DNA from: CAYNST01 sp964434105 | GTDB lineage: Bacteria; Pseudomonadota; Gammaproteobacteria; Pseudomonadales; Cellvibrionaceae | Direction: 5' to 3' | NCBI GenBank assembly: GCA_964434105.1 | Contig: CAYSTJ010000047.1 | Coordinates: forward strand, 1-35,492 | DNA length: 35,492 bases | Shown: positions 14,317 through 22,363 of the stretch, in pieces | Numbering within the stretch: the stretch's first letter is position 1 | How the letters are laid out: the number at the start of each line of letters is the position of its first letter | Position numbers and translations under genes: made by a program | The notes under the pieces: model-generated | The model's input: the letters and a program-made list of their open reading frames with translations, nothing else | Told to the model about the DNA's origin: nothing | The model's database searches: none

Positions 14317-16818
14317 ATGAAAAGATTCCGCTGTAGTCTGATCCTTGCCGCCGTGTGCCTTCTGGGCGCCTGTGCGCCCGACTCCGGCAAGCCGGGCGTT
14401 ACCAACTTGCCGCGACAGGTCGATGGCGATGTTGATCATCAGCCGCAATATCGCGGCCCCAACCCGCGATCAGCGGAGGTACGGGATTTCAAGATCAACT
14501 TCTGGGACAACATTGCCATGGCCGGCCGCTGTGGCGGCTGTCACGTACCGGGTCAGCAACCGCCGTTTTTTGCCCGCCACGATGATATCAACCAGGCCTA
14601 CACCGAAGCACTCGCCTACGCGACGCTGCAAAACCCGGCGGCCTCCCGGTTTGTGGAAAAAGTGGCTGGCGGTCACGGTTGCTGGGTGAATAGTAGTAAT
14701 TTCTGTGCCGAACAGATCACCCGCTGGATTACCGGTTGGGCATCCGATGCGGGGGTCGAGCTGACCCTGACACAACTCAATCAGCCCGAACTGTGGGACG
14801 TCGGTGACAGCATCAGCTTTCCCGATGAACCGCCGGCGGCCTTCGGCGCTGTGCATACCCTGTTGACAGAGTATTGCAGTGACTGCCATCGCGCCAGCGC
14901 ACCGCAGGCGCCGGTTCAACCCTATTTTGCCAGTGAAGATCCCCTGGTGGCTTACGCGGCCGCACGCACGAAAATGCTCCTGAACGTCATAGAAGAAGAC
15001 GATGACAGTCAGCGTATCGACGTCTCGCGCTCGCGGCTGGTCGTACGGTTACGGGAGGAGGCACACAACTGTTGGGATAACGACTGCGAACGCTCGGCAA
15101 CGCAACTCGAACAGGCGCTGGAAGCTTTCGCGGCGACGCTGCCCATTGCAGAGGCGGACGCCGGATTGCTGACCAGCAAGGCCATGCGGGTCGAGGACGG
15201 GACTGCTATCAGCCAGGGTGGTCGTGCGGAAAGTAATGCCATTGCGCTGTATTCCTTCAAAGCCGGGACCGGGACGGTGGTCTACGATTACGCGGACGAT
15301 TTTCCGCCAGCGCTGAACCTGACCCTCAGTGGCGATGTGGAGTGGGTGAGTAACTGGGGTATTCGACTAAACAGCGGACGGGCGCAGGGAACGGTCGCAA
15401 ACAGCAGCAAGCTTCGACGCGAGATCAGTAAGACTGGCGAATACAGCGTGGAGGCCTGGGTTGTGCCCGCCAATGTGACGCAGGAAGGGCCGGCGCGTAT
15501 CGTCAGTTATTCGGGCAGCAATGATCGCCGTAACTTTACGCTGGGCCAGACGCTCTATAACTACAACTTTTTTAACCGTTCCAGTACCACCGATATCAAC
15601 GGCTCGCCCATGGTGTCCACGGAGGATGCCGCTGAAGTGCTGCAGGCAACGCTGCAGCACGTGGTTGCCAGTTATGATGCACTGCAAGGGCGCCGGCTTT
15701 ATGTGAATGGGGTGGAAGTGGCGCGGGAAGAGCCCGGTGAGGGCGGTCTACTGGCCGACTGGGACGACACTTTCGCCTTGGTACTGGGCAATGAAACCTC
15801 GGGTGAGTACCCGTGGCGTGGCACCCTGCGATTTCTGGCCATCCATAACCGGGTCCTCACCCCCGAACAGGTTATCGGCAATTTTCAGGTTGGCGTAGGC
15901 CAGAAAATTCTGGTGCCATTTTCGATTGGCGACCTGATCGATGGAACGGATGCCTACCTGGTGTTCCAGGTAGAGCAGTTTGATGATCACAGCTACCTGT
16001 TCACCAACCCCCGATTCTACCGCTTCAACGGGCCTCTCGAACACGCTATTGATATTGACGGCATCTATATCGGTGTCAATGGCCGGGAAGCCCCCGTGGG
16101 TCAGGCCTTCGCAAATGTGACGGCGACCATACAGGCGGGCGAGTATTCGCTGGACAGCGAGCCCCTGTCGAGGCTGGGTGCGGTAATACCGCTGGAAAAG
16201 GGCCCGGATCAGGATCAGTTTTTCCTTAGCTTTAAACGCGTCAATGGGAACACTGCAAACCGCACGGCGCCGGCAGCACCGGTGCCAGAGGAGCCCCAGG
16301 ACCGGCCGGAAGTACCGGATATCGGCGTACGCCATTTTGCCGAAATCAATGCGTCGCTGGCCACGATGACCGGTGTTCCGGTAACGCACCCGGAGGTTAT
16401 GCAAACCTACGAGGCGGTGGAACAGCAGATGCCCTCGGTGGAGAACCTGGATGGTTTCCTGGTGGCGCATCAAATGGGTATCACCCAGCTGACCGTCAAG
16501 TACTGCAATGTGCTGGCAAAGGATGCGGCGCTGCGCGCTTCACGCTTTCCCGATTTTAACAACCGTTTCGACGAAGCCGGGCGTAGTGCCGTCACGGATC
16601 CGCTGCTGAAAGCGCTGGTTGCGCACCGTATTGACGGCGTTCAGTTGTCCACGCAGCCGGATGTGGAACAGACCCGTACCCAGCTGGATGGGCTCTTCAG
16701 TGAATTGTCGCCGGACTGCACGCAAAATCCCTTCAGTTGCTCCGCCGATGCCGTCTCAACCATCATCACCGCTGTCTGTGCCGCTGCCCTGGGTAGCGCC
16801 GTGATGCTGGTGCAGTAA
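14317..16818 (+). CDS. Di-haem LamG-type lipoprotein, 833 aa
   Basis: Lipobox LLGAC at Cys19. Two cytochrome-like modules follow: CGGCH (72-76) then GCWVNSSNFC, and CSDCH (187-191) then NCWDNDC. The repeated CxxCH plus CWxN...C pattern suggests an internal duplication with an extra disulfide or ligand in each. Residues about 300-530 form a LamG/concanavalin-like jelly roll (YSVEAWVVPANVTQEGPARIVSYSG; LQHVVASYDALQGRRLYVNGVEV; LVLGNETSGEYPWRGTLRFLAIHNRVLTPEQV), usually a glycan- or protein-binding module. A helical C-terminal part has more cysteines. ATG 14317 is preferred over GTG 14311, because AAGGGG (14303-14308) is eight bases before it; it overlaps or abuts the upstream stop, so translation is coupled. 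No enzyme family recognised. Confidence 0.8.
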   Translation: MKRFRCSLILAAVCLLGACAPDSGKPGVTNLPRQVDGDVDHQPQYRGPNPRSAEVRDFKINFWDNIAMAGRCGGCHVPGQQPPFFARHDDINQAYTEALAYATLQNPAASRFVEKVAGGHGCWVNSSNFCAEQITRWITGWASDAGVELTLTQLNQPELWDVGDSISFPDEPPAAFGAVHTLLTEYCSDCHRASAPQAPVQPYFASEDPLVAYAAARTKMLLNVIEEDDDSQRIDVSRSRLVVRLREEAHNCWDNDCERSATQLEQALEAFAATLPIAEADAGLLTSKAMRVEDGTAISQGGRAESNAIALYSFKAGTGTVVYDYADDFPPALNLTLSGDVEWVSNWGIRLNSGRAQGTVANSSKLRREISKTGEYSVEAWVVPANVTQEGPARIVSYSGSNDRRNFTLGQTLYNYNFFNRSSTTDINGSPMVSTEDAAEVLQATLQHVVASYDALQGRRLYVNGVEVAREEPGEGGLLADWDDTFALVLGNETSGEYPWRGTLRFLAIHNRVLTPEQVIGNFQVGVGQKILVPFSIGDLIDGTDAYLVFQVEQFDDHSYLFTNPRFYRFNGPLEHAIDIDGIYIGVNGREAPVGQAFANVTATIQAGEYSLDSEPLSRLGAVIPLEKGPDQDQFFLSFKRVNGNTANRTAPAAPVPEEPQDRPEVPDIGVRHFAEINASLATMTGVPVTHPEVMQTYEAVEQQMPSVENLDGFLVAHQMGITQLTVKYCNVLAKDAALRASRFPDFNNRFDEAGRSAVTDPLLKALVAHRIDGVQLSTQPDVEQTRTQLDGLFSELSPDCTQNPFSCSADAVSTIITAVCAAALGSAVMLVQ

Positions 16819-16835
16819 AGCCGAGGTTAGCAGTT

Positions 16836-18422
16836 ATGCGCAAAAAGACATTTGGATTGAATGAGCCATTACGTCATCCCGATCATCATCGGCCAAGAAC
16901 CCGCCGTGAACTGATCGCGCAAGGGTTTCAGCTGGGTATGGCCTCCATGGTGGGCACCTCAATCCTGGGCTTCGGTGCGCCAGCCCGGGCGGCACTCAGC
17001 AGTTCGCTGGATCAGGCCATTGCCGATTGCGGAATCCAGTTCGACGGTGCCGGCAAAATTCCGTTTATCTGCTTTGATCTGGCGGGTGGGGCAAACATCG
17101 CGGGGTCCAACGTACTGGTAGGTGGTCGCGGCGGACAGCTGGATTTTCTCGATACGTCTGGGTACGTCAAACAGGGGCTGCCCGCCGATATGGTGCCCAA
17201 TGCGCTGAATCCTGGCTCGGCGACCAATGATTACGTGAATACCGAACTGGGCCTGGCATTCCACGCCGACAGCGGCTTTCTGCGCGGCATTCAGCAGCAG
17301 ACTTCCGCCGCGACCCGTGCGGCAATCAATGGCTGCGTTATCGCCGCCCGGTCCGAGAATGATACCGGTAACAACCCCCACAACCCCATGTACGGCATCA
17401 ATATGGCGGGCGCCCGAGGCTCGTTGCTGGCGCTTTGCGGGTCCAGCGCCAGTGAGTCCGGCGGCAATTCGCTGGCCCCACCGATGCTGGTCAATAATGC
17501 GGTGCGGCCGTCCAAAATCGATCGGCCGGGGGATGTCACCGGACTGGTGGATGTTGGGGATCTGGTGGGCTTGCTTAATCGGGAGCAGGTGGTGGCCGTC
17601 ATGGAATCGATGTACCACCTGAGCCGGGCCAAGATGGAGCGCATGGCAGCCGACCTTAGCCAGGACACCATGATCGCCTCCTATCAAAAATTACCCTGCA
17701 AGTATCTGGAGAGCGCCGGTCTGGCTGACCGTTACTCCAACCCCGCATCGCTGAATCCACTGGCGGATCCCGATATCGTGGGCCCGGGCGGTATTTTCAG
17801 CGAGGCGGATATGAATGACCGGGAGTTCGCCAAAACAGCATCCATTATGAAAATGGTTATTGAAGGCTACGCCGGCGCCGGCACGGTGACCATGGGTGGG
17901 TACGACTACCACACGGGCGACCGCGCCACCGGCGAAATCCGCGATCTGCGAGCCGGCCGATGTATGGGGGCCTGCCTGGAGTACGCGGCGCGGCGCAACA
18001 AACCCCTGATGATGTACGTGTTCAGCGACGGTTCGGTCTTCAGTAACGGCATGATCGACAATTCCGCGCAAGGTCGTGGCAAGGGCGTATGGACGGGCGA
18101 CAGCCAGCAGACAGCCGCATCGTTTTTCCTGGTTTACAGTCCCGGTGGCCGGCCGCAACTCTTTGTCGGCGATGCGCCTGGTGATCGACCCGAACTGCAC
18201 CAGCAAATTGGCTACATGCGCGCCAGTGGGGACGTAGAGACCGCCTCCAGCCCGGCCGCCAACAATGTTAACCAGTTGGTGCAGACCGTTATGCTGAATT
18301 ATATGGCTCTGCACGGCGAAACCGGTGATTTCGATACGCTGTTCTCGGGCCGAAACTTAAGTCATGGGTTAGGCAACGCAGCCGCGCTGGAGCGCCTGAT
18401 AGCGTTTAATCCGGTGGTTTAG
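16836..18422 (+). CDS. DUF1501-type exported protein with twin-arginine signal
   Basis: A 528-aa protein. The N-terminus has TRRELIAQGFQLGMASMVGTSILGFGAPARA, a twin-arginine (RR at 23-24) plus hydrophobic region and an Ala-x-Ala cleavage site, so Tat export of a folded protein is likely. The body follows the DUF1501 outline (sulfatase/alkaline-phosphatase-like fold): ICFDLAGGANIAGSNVLVGG near the start, and TVTMGGYDYHTGDRATGEIRDLRAGRCMGACLEYAARRNKPLMMYVFSDGSV in the second half. Classical metal-binding aspartates of sulfatases are not all evident, so activity is uncertain. Some databases label close relatives a secretion protein; I see no support for that. Spaced 17 bp after the LamG gene with GAGG as ribosome site; last gene of the rightward operon. 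Confidence 0.82.
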   Translation: MRKKTFGLNEPLRHPDHHRPRTRRELIAQGFQLGMASMVGTSILGFGAPARAALSSSLDQAIADCGIQFDGAGKIPFICFDLAGGANIAGSNVLVGGRGGQLDFLDTSGYVKQGLPADMVPNALNPGSATNDYVNTELGLAFHADSGFLRGIQQQTSAATRAAINGCVIAARSENDTGNNPHNPMYGINMAGARGSLLALCGSSASESGGNSLAPPMLVNNAVRPSKIDRPGDVTGLVDVGDLVGLLNREQVVAVMESMYHLSRAKMERMAADLSQDTMIASYQKLPCKYLESAGLADRYSNPASLNPLADPDIVGPGGIFSEADMNDREFAKTASIMKMVIEGYAGAGTVTMGGYDYHTGDRATGEIRDLRAGRCMGACLEYAARRNKPLMMYVFSDGSVFSNGMIDNSAQGRGKGVWTGDSQQTAASFFLVYSPGGRPQLFVGDAPGDRPELHQQIGYMRASGDVETASSPAANNVNQLVQTVMLNYMALHGETGDFDTLFSGRNLSHGLGNAAALERLIAFNPVV

Positions 18423-18500
18423 GAATATTTGCCGAACGTGTGATGGGGTATCTGGATCCAAAACTGCATTAAATACGCGTTAATCTTAAGCGTGTTGTCG

Positions 18501-18533
18501 TTTAGACTATAAGGCTGTGCCTTTTTAGACTAT
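18501..18533. repeat. Direct repeat TTTAGACTAT flanking a small hairpin
   Basis: TTTAGACTAT occurs at 18501-18510 and 18524-18533. Between them AAGGC-TGT-GCCTT (18511-18523) can form a 5-bp stem followed by T residues, a possible weak terminator of the DUF1501 transcript. The repeats could alternatively be regulator half-sites for the MarR gene downstream. Confidence 0.35.
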
Positions 18534-18534
18534 T

Positions 18535-18564
18535 TTGCGCCATGACTGGAAAAAGGTGGCGCAA
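18535..18564. repeat. Inverted repeat TTGCGCCA-N14-TGGCGCAA
   Basis: A perfect 8-bp stem upstream of the MarR-family gene. It may be a transcript hairpin or a regulator site; no T-tract follows on the plus strand. Confidence 0.4.
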
Positions 18565-18583
18565 TAATCAACAATATGATTAT
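18564..18583. promoter_or_regulatory. MarR-type operator candidate ATAATCA-N6-TGATTAT
   Basis: Perfect 7-6-7 palindrome, 20 bp, AT-rich, ending 58 bp before the start of the MarR-family gene. Size, symmetry and position match autoregulatory MarR operators. Assignment is inference. Confidence 0.5.
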
Positions 18584-18641
18584 CATGTCGTCACCGACGG
18601 CAGAGATATAAACAGTGACGATTTAACAAAGGGATATAGCA

Positions 18642-19079
18642 GTGATGACCCATCCAATTGAAACTTTACCAATCCTGTTACAGAAAGCGCGTGAAGCGAC
18701 TGTAGCAGATGTCCGGCAAACTCTGGCCGACTTCGGGCTGACAGAGCAGCAGTGGCGTGTTATTCGCTCCGCGTACGAAAACGGCGAACTGAACGCCCAG
18801 GACCTGGCTGCCAAAAGCGCCATTCTGGGGCCCAGCCTGTCGCGCATACTCAATCGACTGGAGGCAGGTGGGTTGTTGGTGCGAAAAGCGTCCAAGGACG
18901 ATCTGCGTGAGCTGACCATCAAACTCACGGCCGCCGGCAAGCGGCTGCACAATCGCATTCAGCCTGCGCTGGAAAAGCACTATGACGGGTTTGCAGACAA
19001 GCTCGGTGCGCGCAAAAACAAGCAGCTACTCGAACTGCTGGAATATGTCGCCGGTCTCGGCCATGTCACCCTGCAATAA
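18642..19079 (+). CDS. MarR-family regulator, HpaR-like
   Basis: A 145-aa winged-helix repressor. The N-terminal LPILLQKAREATVADVRQTLADFGLTEQQWRVIRSAYENGELNAQDLAAKSAILGPSLSRILNRLEAGGLLVRK is close to HpaR, which controls homoprotocatechuate catabolism in enterobacteria; the wing (DDLRELTIKLTAAGK) follows. No hpa catabolic genes are near, so the inducer and targets may differ. It could control itself through the palindrome at 18564-18583, or the divergent cluster on its left. Start is either GTG 18642 (seven bases after AAGGGA) or ATG 18645. Cytoplasmic, dimeric by family. Confidence 0.9.
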   Translation: MMTHPIETLPILLQKAREATVADVRQTLADFGLTEQQWRVIRSAYENGELNAQDLAAKSAILGPSLSRILNRLEAGGLLVRKASKDDLRELTIKLTAAGKRLHNRIQPALEKHYDGFADKLGARKNKQLLELLEYVAGLGHVTLQ

Positions 19080-19147
19080 TGAATTGATTCCACTTTAATG
19101 CCGCCGAAGCACGCCTGCGTTTGAACGGTGTTTGAGATTTGCAGTGC

Positions 19148-19174
19148 GCCGGGCAGCAGGGATGGGCGCCCGGC
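19148..19174. terminator. GC-rich hairpin after the MarR gene
   Basis: GCCGGGC (19148-19154) pairs perfectly with GCCCGGC (19168-19174), 13-base loop. No T-tract follows, so it is a weak candidate for transcription end of the regulator gene. Confidence 0.3.
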
Positions 19175-19311
19175 CCGGTATTCGCCCCCCCTGTTTCCCG
19201 CGTAACAGTCCAAAACCGAAATTGTGCGTATCCTCTGCAAGACCGGCTACGACAAGGTAACCGGGTGATCTGACTCCATCATCTCTCTGCAAACACGGAC
19301 AAGGGCAATCT

Positions 19312-19515
19312 ATGAATATCGTGTCAATGACGCCCGGCGACCCGGAAATACCGCCGGAAACGCCGGATCAGCCTGAAATTGAACCCGGCAGGGACCTGCC
19401 GGAAATCGAACCGGATACGGACCAGCCGGAGCTGCCGTCGGTTCAGCCGGACGAGATCTCGCCACCGGACCCCGGTGGTCCCGAAATCCAGCCACCAGGG
19501 CCCGATACTGTGTAA
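19312..19515 (+). CDS. Pro/Glu-rich mini-protein, 67 aa
   Basis: An acidic low-complexity chain built from repeated PEI, PEIEP, QPEL and PPDP units, with no signal peptide, no membrane segment and no cysteine. AAGGG lies about eight bases before ATG 19312. Short proteins of this PEIxP type are found as hypotheticals in several proteobacteria; I know no function. The regular proline spacing argues for a disordered rod-like or sticky peptide. A monocistronic gene between the MarR regulator and the SDR gene. Strongly biased composition means homology searches will be noisy, but the ribosome site and clean frame favour a real gene. Confidence 0.6.
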   Translation: MNIVSMTPGDPEIPPETPDQPEIEPGRDLPEIEPDTDQPELPSVQPDEISPPDPGGPEIQPPGPDTV

Positions 19516-19683
19516 CCCGGGATCAACCGGCGCGACGGAAAACAAAGCAGATTGCGCGGGCCGCAAGCTTCTACATGCCGATCCTTTCACGAATGTACGG
19601 GTTAACAGGTTTGCCCGGCATAAACCGGGCGCGGCAGCACCCGGCTTGCCAGGCAGATTCACAGCTGATAATGTCTGCGCCCA

Positions 19684-20415
19684 ATGAAACTTTCGGCGGA
19701 TTTTTCTGTGAATCAACTTGCTAACCGATGGGCCCTGGTGACAGGTTCCAGCCGCGGTATAGGGCGGGAAATTGCTGTTGGCCTGGCCCGACTTGGCTGC
19801 AATATCATTTTGCATGGACGGGAAGCGGGGCATACCCGCGAAACCATGCAGCTAATTGACGGCCTGCCCGTACAAACATGTGCAGTCGGTGGCCGATTGG
19901 ACACTGCGGAAGGCGTACAGGCGTTGATTGCAGATGTTCAGCAATCCATGGCACCGCGCGTTGATATTCTGTACAACAATGCGGCCATCAATAACAGGCC
20001 CACGCCTCTGTTCGATTTTTCGCCGGAGACATGGCTGGAAACTTTTCAGGTTAATCTGTTTTCGATGGTGCAGCTGTGCAACGCCTTCGCGCCCGTCATG
20101 CGTGACAATGGCTGGGGTCGAATTATCAACCTGACATCGGGTATTGCCGATCAGCCACAGCTGGCACCCTATAGCGCGTCAAAAGCGGCTGTGGACAAAT
20201 TTACCCGGGATCTGGCCTGCGAGCTTAAGGGTGATAATGTGCTGGTTAACCATGTGGATCCCGGCTGGATCCGGACTGATCTCGGCGGCCCGGATGCCTG
20301 GGAAGACGTCAGTTCGGTTATTCCCGGCATTCTGGTGCCGGCTCTGCTGCCGAATGGTGGCGCGACGGGAAAGTTTTTTGCTGCGCAGGATTATAAGGGT
20401 CTGACAGTGGGTTAG
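19684..20415 (+). CDS. Short-chain dehydrogenase/reductase (SDR)
   Basis: A 243-aa classical SDR using NAD(P)H. The Rossmann glycine motif TGSSRGIG is at 20-27, NNAA near 98-101, active-site Ser152 (NLTSG), and YSASK with Tyr163 and Lys167. The segment after it (VNHVDPGWIRTDLGG) is the usual PGxxxT loop region. Arg25 in the glycine loop suggests NADPH preference, which is family knowledge and not certain. Substrate unknown; the FabG-like signature is general. Start ATG 19684 lacks a good ribosome site; GTG 19708 after a GGA is an alternative that removes eight residues. Convergent with the small gene on its right, 22 bp away. Confidence 0.9.
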   Translation: MKLSADFSVNQLANRWALVTGSSRGIGREIAVGLARLGCNIILHGREAGHTRETMQLIDGLPVQTCAVGGRLDTAEGVQALIADVQQSMAPRVDILYNNAAINNRPTPLFDFSPETWLETFQVNLFSMVQLCNAFAPVMRDNGWGRIINLTSGIADQPQLAPYSASKAAVDKFTRDLACELKGDNVLVNHVDPGWIRTDLGGPDAWEDVSSVIPGILVPALLPNGGATGKFFAAQDYKGLTVG

Positions 20416-20437
20416 CGGCTGCCCCCGCCGTTGCGAT

Positions 20438-20671
20438 TCAACGGATGGGGTGTGGCACCAGATGCTGGCCCAACAGGCTGCGCCAGTGGGCGCGGGCATC
20501 GCTGTGACGGCGCACCGCATCCCGCCAGAGGTCTTCTGGACCTGATGCTTGCCGACAGCCTTGCAAATCAGCGGCGAGATCATTTTTGAGGACGCTTCCC
20601 CCCAGTCCGCCGGCATCCCGGGCGAATAAATCGCACAATTGATGTTGATTACTACCGATCTTGGAATCCAT
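20438..20671 (-). CDS. Small hypothetical protein, 77 aa
   Basis: A leftward frame with a good ribosome site (GAGG a few bases before ATG 20671). The product is soluble, with one or two helices and cysteines at 13 and 39, without recognisable domain. It is convergent with the SDR gene. A perfect 8-4-8 inverted repeat lies about 120 bp upstream (20792-20811), which supports a promoter in this region. Real gene plausible; function unknown. Confidence 0.5.
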   Translation of the reverse strand: MDSKIGSNQHQLCDLFARDAGGLGGSVLKNDLAADLQGCRQASGPEDLWRDAVRRHSDARAHWRSLLGQHLVPHPIR

Positions 20672-21034
20672 AACCTCGTCCTCGTTCTGCAGAGCGGTTC
20701 CCAGCTTTATGATCGTTATAACCGCGTAGGGCTTCTGTGAATTACTACCCGGTCAAACCCTGATTTTTCCCGCGATGGCTGGGTTTTGACGTGCTTGACG
20801 TGAGTCAAGCAATTAATTGGCCAGTGTGAAAAGTTCCGTGTGAACCGGCCTTTCCATAAAAAAAGATGGGGAAACGGCGATAAAAGGTCGGAATACGGTT
20901 ATAAGTGCGGTCCGTCACGGGCCAGACCGGCTTTACCTTGCAAAACCTACAAAGAACGGCACCGGCGACGGGCGATAAATGGCATTGTTATGACAATTTG
21001 TGTCAATGCGTGGGATGCGGTTGTGGGGATATCG
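20672..21034. other. Intergenic region with one strong inverted repeat
   Basis: This 363-bp stretch lies between the start of the 77-aa gene and the end of hslO. Apart from the repeat at 20792-20811 I see no gene; the 81-codon frame at 20840-21085 runs into hslO antisense and has no motif. The hslO stop is at its right edge, so part of it is the hslO 3' region. Confidence 0.5.
20792..20811. promoter_or_regulatory. FNR/CRP-like inverted repeat TGCTTGAC-N4-GTCAAGCA
   Basis: Perfect 8-4-8 inverted repeat containing TTGAC-N4-GTCAA, close to the TTGAT-N4-ATCAA box of the FNR/ANR family. It has the same arm length and spacing as the site at 12650-12669. No well-spaced -10 element was found on either side, so the target promoter is unclear; the nearest start is the 77-aa gene on the minus strand. 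Confidence 0.4.
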
Positions 21035-21934
21035 TCAATGGACAGAGCGATCGGAAGGCCCGAACAGCGCGTCCAGATCATCTGAACCAAAATGATATTC
21101 TGCTCCGCAGAATTCACAGTTCATCTGAATCCAGTCCCGCTCGACAAGCAATGCGCGGGCGTCTTCGGCAGTTAACGCCGATAGCGCATTCAGGCTGCGT
21201 TCGCGCGAGCAGCTGCAGGCAAAGGCCACGGGCGATGGATCAAACAGGCGGACCTGGTATTCGTGAAAGAGTCGGAGCAGGACTGTCTGGTGATCAAGCG
21301 TCAGGATTTCGTCCGCGGTCAGGGTGTCGGCGAGCGTCGTTATCGTGCGCCATACCTCCGGATCGGCGGGTTGATCATGGGCCGGGGGTAAAGTCTGCAA
21401 AAACAGCCCGCTGACGCGATCCCGGTCGGCAAATAACCACATTTGGCTGGGCAGTTGTTCCGATTGATTAAAATACGCGGAAATACAGTCTGCGATGCCG
21501 GTGTGCTCCAGTGAAACTATCCCCTGATAGCGTTGTCCCTGCTCGGGGTCGACAGTCAATGTCAATATACCGGCACCGACATTGTCGGCCAGATTGACAG
21601 ACGGTAGGTCACGTTTCTGGTTGTTTTCGCTGAATTTGATCAGTCCCCTGACGGTATGGTCATGTGTCGCCTCAGCCATAATCAGTGGGACTGCCCCGTC
21701 GCCCCGGGCCTGCAAGGTCAGTGTACCGGAAAATTTGAAGGTCTCGGCCAGCAGGCTGCTGGCGGCCAGAAATTCGCCGAGCAGGCCGCGGGCGGCGTCA
21801 TTCAGTGATTGGTGTCGGGCTGCCTGTTCAAGGCTGTGACACAGCGTAATGATTTCGCCCCGCAACGGGATGTCATCGAAAATAAAGCGGTGAAGCAGGT
21901 CTGCGCTGGGGTGCGGGTTGTCGGATGGCTTCAT
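21035..21934 (-). CDS. hslO: Redox-regulated chaperone Hsp33
   Basis: A cytoplasmic holdase activated by oxidation. The 299 residues match the family length. The C-terminal zinc switch is complete: C240 and C242 (FACSCSRER) plus C273 and C276 (NCEFCGAEYHF). The N-terminal substrate-binding part (AASSLLAETFKFSGTLTLQARGDGAVPLIMAEA) is typical. ATG 21934 follows the hslR stop by nine bases, so the two genes are co-transcribed. Oxidation releases zinc and unfolds the linker, exposing the chaperone surface (family knowledge). Last gene of the yrfG-hslR-hslO operon. Confidence 0.97.
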   Translation of the reverse strand: MKPSDNPHPSADLLHRFIFDDIPLRGEIITLCHSLEQAARHQSLNDAARGLLGEFLAASSLLAETFKFSGTLTLQARGDGAVPLIMAEATHDHTVRGLIKFSENNQKRDLPSVNLADNVGAGILTLTVDPEQGQRYQGIVSLEHTGIADCISAYFNQSEQLPSQMWLFADRDRVSGLFLQTLPPAHDQPADPEVWRTITTLADTLTADEILTLDHQTVLLRLFHEYQVRLFDPSPVAFACSCSRERSLNALSALTAEDARALLVERDWIQMNCEFCGAEYHFGSDDLDALFGPSDRSVH

Positions 21935-21943
21935 AGATACGGG

Positions 21944-22363
21944 TCAGCTTTCGTCGTTAAATATGTTTTTGAATCGGTGAATCTGGCGGCGCTGTTTCTT
22001 GTTGGGACGGCCGTCGTGGACGGCGCCGGGGGCATTCGTCAATTTCCGCTGCAGCGCCTGAGCCTCGCGGCGTTGCCGGCTTTCCTCGGTTTCCCCGTAA
22101 AGCAGAGCCGCTTCCGGTGCGCCGCGCCGTTGGTCGGACAATGCAATAATGACCACCTGCTTTTCATCCAAGCCCTGCCGTATGGTCAGGTGCATGCCTG
22201 TCACCAGCTCCTTGCTCGCCTTGACTCGCTGGCCGTCAACCTGGACCTTGCCTCCTTCGATGGCCTGTTTGGCCAGGCTTCGGGTTTTAAAAAAGCGGGC
22301 GGCCCACAACCATTTATCAATGCGGACCCGCTCGAGCCCGCTTCGGGTGCCGGAATCGCTCAT
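21944..22363 (-). CDS. hslR: Heat-shock protein Hsp15, S4 RNA-binding
   Basis: A 139-aa protein with an S4 RNA-binding domain at about 11-70 (VRIDKWLWAARFFKTRSLAKQAIEGGKVQVDGQRVKASKEL) and the basic C-terminal helix (GRPNKKQRRQIHRFKNIF) of Hsp15. In E. coli Hsp15 binds free 50S subunits carrying a stalled nascent chain and helps recycle them. The start overlaps the yrfG stop by four bases (ATGA), and hslO follows after nine bases, the same order as in E. coli. Confidence 0.96.
   Translation of the reverse strand: MSDSGTRSGLERVRIDKWLWAARFFKTRSLAKQAIEGGKVQVDGQRVKASKELVTGMHLTIRQGLDEKQVVIIALSDQRRGAPEAALLYGETEESRQRREAQALQRKLTNAPGAVHDGRPNKKQRRQIHRFKNIFNDES

Noticed and set aside
20840..21085. 81-codon plus-strand frame left of hslO
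   Set aside because: It runs antisense into hslO, lacks motifs and has a GTG start without a ribosome site.
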